64,000 nucleotides of DNA from Rossellomorea pakistanensis (GTDB taxonomy: Bacteria > Bacillota > Bacilli > Bacillales > Bacillaceae_B), in the NCBI RefSeq assembly GCF_016908495.1, contig NZ_JAFBDZ010000001.1:930001-994000 (forward strand). Reading direction: 5' to 3'. Below are positions 53,825 to 61,422 of the stretch, in pieces. Every line of letters starts with the position of its first letter. The first letter of the stretch is position 1. The notes under the pieces were generated by a model. It did no database searches, was not told the DNA's origin, and worked only from the letters and a program-made list of their open reading frames with translations. Both the position numbers and the translations under genes were made by a program.

Positions 53825-55321
53825 ATGAACAAAGCAGGGGTAGCATTTAAAAAAGGTAATTGGGAAAAAGCAATTGTGATTGGTGGAGGAATGGCTGGAC
53901 TACTCTCTGCAAGAGTACTTTCTGATTATTATGCAGAAGTGCTTATCATTGAAAAAGATGATCTACCTGTGAAACCCGAAATTCGTGCAGGCACTCCTCA
54001 AGCTTTTCATCCACATCGATTTACACCTCGAGGTAAAATGATAATGGAGCGGCTCTTCCCTGGATTTAATGATAAAATACTGTCTTGCGGCGCCCCATCC
54101 ACACAGAATAAAATGATTCACCAGACCAATCAATATGGCTCCCTTGTAATGCCCAATACAGAAAATGATGCAACATTCAGCAGAGCTCTACTTGAGTGGG
54201 TATGTCGTCAACACGTGATGGGGATTTCCAATATTAAGTTTCTTACAAAGGTTGACGTAATTGGCTTGCTTATGTCATCAGATCAAGCAACTGTAACTGG
54301 TGTCCATGTACGAGAACGAGAACAACTAGGTCAACAGAAAACACTGGGTGCAGACATAGTCATTGATACTAGTGGCCGTTCCTCTAAATTGGCAAAATGG
54401 CTTAAGGATCTCGGATTTGATGTTCCAAATCCCGATATTCTCAAAGTCACGCTTGGTTATAGCACTCGCCATTACAAGATTCCCTCTCACTTTTCAGTAA
54501 AATGGGATGTTATTCGAATTGCAGGAGACCCGTCCAATAAGACTTTAACCGGGGTATTTTCCACCATTGAGAATAACATAGCTGAAACAGTCCTTTATTG
54601 TCCAGGCGGGCATTATCCAACCACGAATGTCGATGAGTATGAACAAGAGGTTGCAAGACTTGCCGATCCATTAATATCAGAAGTATTGCAAGAGCTTGAA
54701 CCAATTACAGCTCCTAGAGGTTATAGAATTACTGAATTATTCCGTCATCATTTTGAAGAAATGGAGCGATGGCCATCAGGATTGTTGGTATTAGGAGATG
54801 CTTTCTGCAATTTTGATCCGATTTTTGGCCAAGGAATTACAATGGCTGCAATAGAAGCAGAAATGTTAGAATGCTGCTTACGTGAACAACGTAAGCATCC
54901 CTTGCCTTATTTTGAACGTAACATACTCCAAAAAATGAATGAAATTGTTGAACCTGCCTGGTGGTTGAATTGTGCTGCTGATCTACCATGGCAAGGAGTA
55001 TCATATGAAGGCAAACAGCTGAAGGGTATTGAATTTGCTCAAAAATATTTTGCATTGTATATTAAACATGCTACTACCAAACGCAATTTTGAATTATATG
55101 GTTTATATTGGGCGGTGAATACTTTACTTTTACCATTAAATCAAATAGTTAATTCGCAAGTGATCTCTTCCATTCTTGCTTCTGAAGAGGAATCTTCCGA
55201 AAGCAAAGAATTGCTCTGTGAACTCTCAAAGGCATGTGGCCAGACACTTGAGGATCAATTGTCTCAGATTATCCCATCCTTTCCTCGGGCAGCCTTTGAA
55301 CATTTGAATGCACAAAAATAA
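53825..55321 (+). CDS. FAD-dependent monooxygenase
   Basis: A 498-residue class A flavin monooxygenase-like protein. The ADP-binding motif IVIGGGMAGLLSARVL lies near residue 16, and the second FAD motif LLVLGDAFCNFDPIFGQG near 325. The family hydroxylates or epoxidises lipophilic or aromatic substrates. GGGGG, 8 bases upstream, fixes the ATG at 53825. A TetR gene follows after about 50 bases and a palindromic operator covers the promoter, so the oxygenase is probably induced by its own substrate or a toxic compound. Confidence 0.85.
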   Translation: MNKAGVAFKKGNWEKAIVIGGGMAGLLSARVLSDYYAEVLIIEKDDLPVKPEIRAGTPQAFHPHRFTPRGKMIMERLFPGFNDKILSCGAPSTQNKMIHQTNQYGSLVMPNTENDATFSRALLEWVCRQHVMGISNIKFLTKVDVIGLLMSSDQATVTGVHVREREQLGQQKTLGADIVIDTSGRSSKLAKWLKDLGFDVPNPDILKVTLGYSTRHYKIPSHFSVKWDVIRIAGDPSNKTLTGVFSTIENNIAETVLYCPGGHYPTTNVDEYEQEVARLADPLISEVLQELEPITAPRGYRITELFRHHFEEMERWPSGLLVLGDAFCNFDPIFGQGITMAAIEAEMLECCLREQRKHPLPYFERNILQKMNEIVEPAWWLNCAADLPWQGVSYEGKQLKGIEFAQKYFALYIKHATTKRNFELYGLYWAVNTLLLPLNQIVNSQVISSILASEEESSESKELLCELSKACGQTLEDQLSQIIPSFPRAAFEHLNAQK

Positions 55322-55370
55322 TGAAAATTATCAGGAGTGAAACATCATTGCACCTTTAAACGAAGAACAG

Positions 55371-55946
55371 TTGAAGCAAATTCGTGATGAACGAAAAGAA
55401 CAAATTATAGAAGCAGCCCTTAAGGTTTTTGCTCGAAGAGGAATTATAGGCACGAAAATGAGTATGATTGCTAGTGAAGCTGGGATAAGTGCTGGGCTTC
55501 TCTACCGCTATTTTAATTCCAAAGATGAACTTTTTACTACACTCGTTCAGCAAGCAATAGAAGAATCTATTGCTGGCATCAAGAGCATCTATCAACTACC
55601 TGGATCCCCATTAGATAAAATAAAGGCATTAACCGCTGAGATACTTCATGAGGGTTCCCAACTTTATTTCATGTTAATGCATCACGCTCGTACGTCTGAC
55701 GAAGTACCCATAGCTGCCAAAAAGCTTATGGAGGAGAATACAATGCAGACTTACATCGACATATTGGAACCCCTATTCATTGCAGGACAGAAGAAAGGGG
55801 AACTTGCAGAAGATAATCCTAGCGAACTAATATCATGCTATTTATCCATTCTTTCCGGGCTAATGACGCTGAATATTCAGGGAGATGAAAATTATCAAAT
55901 GCCAAAAGTCGATTTATTATTAAGATTTATAGTAAGGTCTTTTTAA
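55371..55946 (+). CDS. TetR-family transcriptional regulator
   Basis: A TetR repressor of 191 residues from the TTG at 55371. The HTH (EQIIEAALKVFARRGIIGTK to ISAGLLYRYFNSKDEL) fills residues 9-55 and the rest is a helical ligand domain. The TTG has only a weak ribosome site. An ATT at 55347 lies 9 bases after AGGAG and would give a longer protein starting with APLNEEQLKQIRDERK, so a rare ATT start is possible. It follows the monooxygenase gene and probably binds the AATGAAC palindrome upstream of the operon. Confidence 0.88.
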   Translation: MKQIRDERKEQIIEAALKVFARRGIIGTKMSMIASEAGISAGLLYRYFNSKDELFTTLVQQAIEESIAGIKSIYQLPGSPLDKIKALTAEILHEGSQLYFMLMHHARTSDEVPIAAKKLMEENTMQTYIDILEPLFIAGQKKGELAEDNPSELISCYLSILSGLMTLNIQGDENYQMPKVDLLLRFIVRSF

Positions 55947-56165
55947 CTATGAAAAGCACAAGGCGCTAGTCCTTCGGCAACGAAAACGAGGCTGTAGATG
56001 AAATCCTTTTGGTTAATTACCCCGAGTTCTAACACTTTTATAACACCCATAATTCTAAAAGTGTATCCAGAACCTAAACATGTTTCTTATAAAATCCGAT
56101 AAAAAACTACCTTCAAAACGGTGGCGAAACTATGGTAGTTCGATAGTTTGAAGCATTCCCATTTT

Positions 56166-56198
56166 AACCAAGAGGCAATAATCCTCTTGGTTTTTTGG
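56166..56198 (+). terminator. Terminator of the monooxygenase-tetR operon
   Basis: AACCAAGAGG and CCTCTTGGTT form a perfect 10-bp stem followed by TTTT, 220 bases after the TetR stop. Confidence 0.85.
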
Positions 56199-56397
56199 TA
56201 GAAATCTTTTTAACTAAACTTCCCATTATCTCAATATCAATTATTTCAAATCCCATCACCTTCACAACCTTGTTCAATAATATGGCCCTTATCATGCAAA
56301 ATAGGCGCAGATCCTTATTCCGGAAATGCGCCCGAACATTGAGATATATAAAAAGTTAGAGGATCTTTACATAAATTCTACTTGTTTTGGTCTACAC

Positions 56398-56877
56398 TTA
56401 TTCAACTTTCAAGCTCTTTTGCAGCTTACGAATGTATATGATCTGGCCAATATGATAAGCGTTATGGGTGGTGACATTTCCAATGACGGCCCACCATTTA
56501 GCAGGTACAGAAAAGCCTATCACATCGTCTTCCATTTTTTCTTCAGATAATAAGTCTTGCCAATTCAACAAGACCTCTAAAAGACGTCCCTTCAATTGAT
56601 CAAACCTGACATTTTCGGGTACTACAAAACTCTTATTATTATTTTCTAACGAAGAGACGGCATTAGCATGAGATTTTTGGTATCTTATCTGCCATGTTTC
56701 ATTCCAATAAAGCAGGTGTTGCACAATTTCAGCAATATTATTGCAATTTCCGTTAGGCTTCCAAAAAGCTTCTTCTTCTCTAAGGTTTTCGACTGATTCG
56801 GAAAACGGAAGGTACCAGCTAGGATCATTGGCATTGGCTAATAATTGATCAGACAATAACTCTTTTGCATGAATCAT
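56398..56877 (-). CDS. DinB-family protein
   Basis: A 159-residue four-helix DinB-fold protein. EIVQHLLYWNETW (near residue 52) and NAYHIGQIIYIRKLQ (near 142) give the metal-binding His residues of this family. Members are nickel/zinc thiol transferases or unknown enzymes; this one is not close to the BstA gene at 13.6 kb. It stands alone, upstream of nothing on the same strand. Confidence 0.82.
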   Translation of the reverse strand: MIHAKELLSDQLLANANDPSWYLPFSESVENLREEEAFWKPNGNCNNIAEIVQHLLYWNETWQIRYQKSHANAVSSLENNNKSFVVPENVRFDQLKGRLLEVLLNWQDLLSEEKMEDDVIGFSVPAKWWAVIGNVTTHNAYHIGQIIYIRKLQKSLKVE

Positions 56878-56935
56878 ATTTCACACTCCGATTGTTTCAT
56901 TTTTAAATCTTATACTAAAGTGCACTTCTCTTTCT

Positions 56936-57388
56936 TCAAGAGTTACCGAGTTGTTCCGCCAAACCGATTAGAAGTCCTTCGGGTCCACGAATGTAGCAGA
57001 GCCGATACGAGTTCTCGTACTGAACCACTTCGCCAACAAGCTGAGCACCATAATTAGTGAGTCTGGATACCATTTCGTCAATGTCTTCTACGGTGAACAT
57101 GACGCGTAGATAACCGAGGGCGTTTACAGGAGCAGTGCGGTGATCTGATATAGTAGGTGGGGTGAGAAATCGTGAAAGTTCAAGTCGGCTGTGGCCATCT
57201 GGGGTAACCATCATAGCAATCTCTACGCACTGTGAGCCCAATCCGGTTACGCGACCAGCCCATTCACCTTCGACAGTGGCTCTCCCTTCGAGGTTCAAGC
57301 CAATCTCCTCGAAAAAAGAAATTGCGTCATCAAGGGATTCTACAACGATGCCGACATTGTCCATTCTTAGTAATTTGTTTTTTGCCAT
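56936..57388 (-). CDS. VOC family (glyoxalase-like) protein
   Basis: A 150-residue protein with two VOC beta-alpha-beta-beta-beta halves: RMDNVGIVVESLDDAISFFE at the start, and YLRVMFTVEDIDEMVSRL with IRGPEGLLIGLAEQL in the second half. The metal-site positions (His, Glu) are only partly visible. Its function in the cell is not predictable; the family covers lyases, dioxygenases and resistance proteins. AAGGAGAT precedes the ATG. Confidence 0.8.
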   Translation of the reverse strand: MAKNKLLRMDNVGIVVESLDDAISFFEEIGLNLEGRATVEGEWAGRVTGLGSQCVEIAMMVTPDGHSRLELSRFLTPPTISDHRTAPVNALGYLRVMFTVEDIDEMVSRLTNYGAQLVGEVVQYENSYRLCYIRGPEGLLIGLAEQLGNS

Positions 57389-57911
57389 AGTTTTATCTCC
57401 TTATGTGTAAAAATTTTTATCTGATCATCTTCATAATTATTCTATTAAAAAGTTACAAATTCCTTCCAAACTAAAAACAACTTGTCACAGGTCATGATAA
57501 CAAAGAAAAGTCGCAGTATAGGAAAATGTGAAATTGAGTTTCGGGGTGTCATATAACATCTTGTTAACGAACAACACTTCGTAAACCCTCTACTATTGGA
57601 ATATTCGCGAACCTTTTTTCGTGAATGCCATCATGTTCAAATAGTTTCAAAAATTCGATACCGTAGTTGCTATTCGATAAAACAACTTCGACTTCCCCAC
57701 AAAATATTCTTGGCCCGTTTGTTGAATAGAGGACTGGCGTTTTTTAAAACAATTTTTTGTCACTTAACAGAACCAATTCTTCAACTGAAAAAGTTTCTAA
57801 TAAAAATTCAACACCCCTAATTGAAGATGTGTCTGTTGTAAAGTTTGCACCGAGGAATTTGGTTGGAGTCACTTTGCTGGTCTATCTTACAGAACATCAT
57901 TGATAGGTCGA
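57389..57911. other. Intergenic region, no supported gene
   Basis: About 520 bases. A short plus-strand frame near 57822-57903 reads DVSVVKFAPRNLVGVTLLVY and then stops, but it has no start or ribosome site and no family could be given. A small inverted repeat (TTCGCGAA and TTCGTGAA words, 57603-57623) is visible. Confidence 0.35.
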
Positions 57912-57949
57912 TTACAAAAATCGGCACCTCCAGAGATCCTAGAGGTGCC
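57912..57949 (-). terminator. Terminator of lutR
   Basis: On the minus strand GGCACCTCTAG and CTGGAGGTGCC form a stem followed by GATTTTTG, starting 4 bases after the lutR stop. Confidence 0.85.
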
Positions 57950-57952
57950 TGC

Positions 57953-58672
57953 CTATACTTCTATATCTTTAAAATATTTCATTAGGACATCTTCCACACT
58001 TTCAAGATGTCCGAGCATTAATTGCTGTGCTCTCTTACTATCTTTTTGCTTGATTGCCTCATAAATACTTAGGTGCTCTTGATACAGACGCTCGAGCGTC
58101 GATTGTTTAGAATAAAGCCAAAGCCTACGTGTTTCACGCATCGTTGTAACCATCATTTCTGAGACATTATTCATGAGACCAATTAACAACTCATTTTGTG
58201 ACGCCTTTGCAATCGCCATATGGAAACGAAAATCGGCTTCTTCACCTAATTCTTCATCACTTGCCTTTTCCATTTGCTCTAAGGCCACTTGGATCTCCAT
58301 TAATTGTTCGTCGGACCTTCTTAACGCTGCCGCTTCTACTGCCCCTACTTCTAAAATACGACGAACTTCTAGTAAGTTTTTCACATCATCTTTCTTCATT
58401 AAAACGGCAATGTAGACAGGTAATGAAAGCATTTTCGAATCAAATTCACGAATATACGTTCCTTCTCCCTGGTGCATTTCCACTAACCCCATTGCCCTAA
58501 GCGCACTTAGCGCCTCACGAACCGCTGAACGGCCAACATGAAAATTTTCGGCAAGCTGCTGAACCGAATCAAGCTTGTCCCCTGATTTTAATTGTCCAGA
58601 TTTAATCATATCGATTAAAGCCTCAGCTACTTCTTCATATATTTTCCGCGGTTTTATTCGCTTATAATTCAA
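57953..58672 (-). CDS. lutR: Lactate-responsive repressor LutR (GntR/FadR family)
   Basis: A 239-residue GntR-family regulator. An N-terminal winged helix (residues 5-72: KIYEEVAEALIDMI, NFHVGRSAVREALSALRAMG) is followed by an FCD-type ligand domain (EVRRILEVGAVEAAAL, DFRFHMAIAKASQNELL). It fits B. subtilis LutR along its whole length. The start is TTG with GAGGTGAGGA upstream. It should repress lutABC and the lactate permease through the two TCATCAGATGA operators at 29.55 and 31.61 kb, until lactate is present. It is unlinked to those operons, as also happens in B. subtilis relatives. Confidence 0.93.
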   Translation of the reverse strand: MNYKRIKPRKIYEEVAEALIDMIKSGQLKSGDKLDSVQQLAENFHVGRSAVREALSALRAMGLVEMHQGEGTYIREFDSKMLSLPVYIAVLMKKDDVKNLLEVRRILEVGAVEAAALRRSDEQLMEIQVALEQMEKASDEELGEEADFRFHMAIAKASQNELLIGLMNNVSEMMVTTMRETRRLWLYSKQSTLERLYQEHLSIYEAIKQKDSKRAQQLMLGHLESVEDVLMKYFKDIEV

Positions 58673-58695
58673 CAGTCCTCACCTCATTATCTATC

Positions 58696-58724
58696 TGTAT
58701 AAATTCTACAGTATTATGAATCAA
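58696..58724 (-). promoter_or_regulatory. Promoter of lutR
   Basis: Reading leftwards, TTGATT (58724-58719) and TATACA (58701-58696) are 17 bases apart, 24 bases before the TTG start. No TCATC-N-GATGA operator was seen here, so LutR may not control itself. The remaining bases to 59057 show no gene. Confidence 0.65.
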
Positions 58725-59057
58725 GCGACAATGTTAAGGAATGTATTATTAAACAGGTACTCCAGAAAATATAGGAGAAAAGTTAATTTTTCCTATACAT
58801 ACTTAAAGATAGACTGAAGCACTCCCCGCTTCTACCTACCTTATTTTCTTTACTTTTACTACTCTCAACGATGGGCATAGACCATTAGATTTGTAGAGTT
58901 ACTAGTTCAGCTATCCCTCTTCATGGAAGTAGTTATTATCTTGAGTTTAGTTGTATTATCACTGTAGACGGAACTCCCCCCAAATATCACTCACCCGAAT
59001 CAATCGAAAACTTAGTCAATCCTAATGAATACAGTAGGCAATTTACATCTTTTCCAC

Positions 59058-59819
59058 TTAAATTTGGAAACCACTAGAAAACAGATGAGAAAATGTAATT
59101 TCCTTACATTGAAAATCTATCACTTTCTCACCTTCCCTACGTACAGCAATTGAAATTATTTCACCATTAATCGGATGGAAGGTATAGTAGAGATAATTTT
59201 CATCCATTATTCTTTCTCCGTGAACAGGTACTACAAATGACAATGGTGGAAGTGAAAATCCTTTCCCAACCGCTTTCATTACAGCTTCTTTACGTGTCCA
59301 AACTCTGTAAAATGCCTCTACCTTCTTGTCAGAGGATTTCTCTGCTTCGACAAGCATTTGCTCCTGAGATACAAAAACTATAGGCATTACATCTAGAGGA
59401 TTTTTGGTCATACTCTCAACATCAATACCTACCTCGTTAAAAGAAGAAATCACACAGGTAACAATTCTTTTTGAATGTGACAAGTTAAAAAATAGTGGCT
59501 CTTTTCTTATTTCATCGACATACTTTGGATGTAAATATAACTTTCCATATTGATTCTTTTCAAAAGCGACCATCTCCGGTTGGATCTCTAACATCTGCCC
59601 TAGTAACTTTTTCAATAGCAATCTTCCAGTGTAAAATTCAACCTTCTTTTGATTTACTAAATACCTTCTATAGATCGTTCTTTCTTCTTTATCTAATATA
59701 TCTAAATCGAATATCCATTCTGATAGGTTTATCTCCTCAGGTATTTGTACCCAGTATACATTTAGTGTTGACTCTACTTTCATTTCATTGACACCCACTC
59801 CTAATTGAGTTCCAATCAC
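59058..59819 (-). CDS. 4'-phosphopantetheinyl transferase (Sfp type)
   Basis: A 253-residue Sfp-like transferase that loads the phosphopantetheine arm onto carrier domains of nonribosomal peptide synthetases. FNLSHSKRIVTCVISS carries the CoA-binding His. NEVGIDVES holds the magnesium Asp and Glu. FYRVWTRKEAVMKAVGKGF supplies the catalytic Glu/Lys. GGAAGG lies 5 bases before the GTG at 59819; an internal ATG at 59783 lacks a well-spaced site. It ends a leftward set of genes with an MFS exporter and an NRPS, whose carrier domain it should activate. Confidence 0.92.
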   Translation of the reverse strand: MIGTQLGVGVNEMKVESTLNVYWVQIPEEINLSEWIFDLDILDKEERTIYRRYLVNQKKVEFYTGRLLLKKLLGQMLEIQPEMVAFEKNQYGKLYLHPKYVDEIRKEPLFFNLSHSKRIVTCVISSFNEVGIDVESMTKNPLDVMPIVFVSQEQMLVEAEKSSDKKVEAFYRVWTRKEAVMKAVGKGFSLPPLSFVVPVHGERIMDENYLYYTFHPINGEIISIAVRREGEKVIDFQCKEITFSHLFSSGFQI

Positions 59820-59997
59820 TTCTTCCTTCCATCAATAATACAACTTGATCTTCCCATCAAAATTCTCTTTTTTTTCCATGATAGGGGAATGTTACAGAAA
59901 CACCTGATTTCCCATCAATACTGTGTAATACACAGTCAAAATAACTGATCAAAGGAGAAAAAATTTCCTGTATATGGATTGCTTGTCCATCACATCC

Positions 59998-61266
59998 TTA
60001 TACCACTTGTTTTTGTTGTTGTTCTAACTTTTTTGTAATACTCATAAACGGGATATGTACAACAATTTTCAGTATCATACCAATCCCAAAGAAAATAACA
60101 GCATATAATAATGTATCCAAGCTAAATAAATAACCAAAAATCAGAAATCCAATCAATCTTCCTAACCCATTTAACACCATCATTCCCGCTCCATATCGAC
60201 CAAATAATTCTCTTGGAACCACCGTTTGATAAAATGAAGCAAAAAAGACCAGATAAAAACTAAATGCTAAGAAAAGCAGGAAACTAATCAGACCAAAAAA
60301 TAACACAGGATAATATTCATTTTCTTTTAATATCTGTATAAAATCCGGATTACCTAAAAATAATAACGGAATAATAGGTACACACATACCTAGGATTCCT
60401 ATTCCTATATTGTTGGCTACTCCGAATTTCTTCATAGGCGGTACAATGAAGATAGCAAGGATCGCACCAATTGTAGAAATACTTTCTACGATACCATAAT
60501 CTGTTTCCTTCCCACCTAATACCGTTACTATGATAAAAGGAAAGCCCAGTAAGATAAACGGATACATAAAAAAGTGAGTTAAAAATGCATTGGAAACAAT
60601 CGAAGTTAATCGTCTATCTATAAAAAATACTTTAAATCCATCCCATACATCTTTAAATAAATTCATTTTTCTAACTATTACACTTTCTACCTTTGGGATA
60701 ACCATAAAGAAGATTGCTAGAGCAGAGATCAAAAAAGTAAATCCGTTAAACAATAAAACAGGTCCTATTCCTACCAAGCTATAAACTAGGGTTCCAAGAA
60801 AAGGGGCCAGGATTTTCATTGTTTCATTAATTGTTTTTTCAAATGAATTAGCATCAATAAGTTCTTCTTCTTTTACTACACTCGGTAGCAAAGATATAAA
60901 TACAGGTCCATAACAGATTTCACAGGTAGATATAAATAAGACAGCGAAATAGATAAAAGGCATGGTGATCGTCTCATTTAAACTAAAAACAAATAAACTA
61001 ATACAAAGCATACCTCGTAATACATCTAGTAGAATCATCCATTTTTTTTTGTTAAATCGATCCGCTAACACTCCAGCAATTGGACCTACGATAAGATATG
61101 GAACCATCCCTAGTGCTAAGACAGAAGCAAATTTCTCCGATGATCCGGTTAATTTCAAAACATATAGTGCGAGTGCTGTATTCAAAAAGAAGGTACCAAA
61201 TAAAGATGTCGCTTCCGAAACAATTAATAATGCAAAACTACGCTGTCTAAATAATGAAAAATTCAT
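59998..61266 (-). CDS. MFS transporter
   Basis: A 422-residue major facilitator with about 12 membrane segments, of the MFS_3/enterobactin-exporter-like group (GPIAGVLADRFNKKKWMIL is the loop 2-3 motif). It lies between the NRPS gene and the PPTase gene on the same strand, so it is probably the exporter of the peptide product or the self-resistance pump. The tail is rich in Gln and Lys. GGAAAG is close to the ATG. Confidence 0.85.
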   Translation of the reverse strand: MNFSLFRQRSFALLIVSEATSLFGTFFLNTALALYVLKLTGSSEKFASVLALGMVPYLIVGPIAGVLADRFNKKKWMILLDVLRGMLCISLFVFSLNETITMPFIYFAVLFISTCEICYGPVFISLLPSVVKEEELIDANSFEKTINETMKILAPFLGTLVYSLVGIGPVLLFNGFTFLISALAIFFMVIPKVESVIVRKMNLFKDVWDGFKVFFIDRRLTSIVSNAFLTHFFMYPFILLGFPFIIVTVLGGKETDYGIVESISTIGAILAIFIVPPMKKFGVANNIGIGILGMCVPIIPLLFLGNPDFIQILKENEYYPVLFFGLISFLLFLAFSFYLVFFASFYQTVVPRELFGRYGAGMMVLNGLGRLIGFLIFGYLFSLDTLLYAVIFFGIGMILKIVVHIPFMSITKKLEQQQKQVV

Positions 61267-61304
61267 CTTTCCATCTTCCCTTCCGCCACAACAACGAAGT
61301 GACT

Positions 61305-61363
61305 AGACAAGTTCTTCACTTCCTGCTTATCCTACCGATCGAGCGATCCATGAAGAACTGTCT
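61305..61363. other. Inverted repeat between NRPS and MFS genes
   Basis: AGACAAGTTCTTCA (61305-61318) and TGAAGAACTGTCT (61351-61363) are inverted copies with one bulge and a 32-base loop. There is no T tail, so it is more like an intercistronic RNA structure or an operator than a terminator. Confidence 0.5.
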
Positions 61364-61422
61364 TATTCTTTTCGTCTGCATTTATATTTATATATTAATT
61401 AAGGTCCGAAATTACTTTTCTC

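Noticed and set aside
57596..57820. A 74-codon plus-strand frame in the region before lutR
   Set aside because: It has no ribosome site, an unusual composition and no recognisable family.
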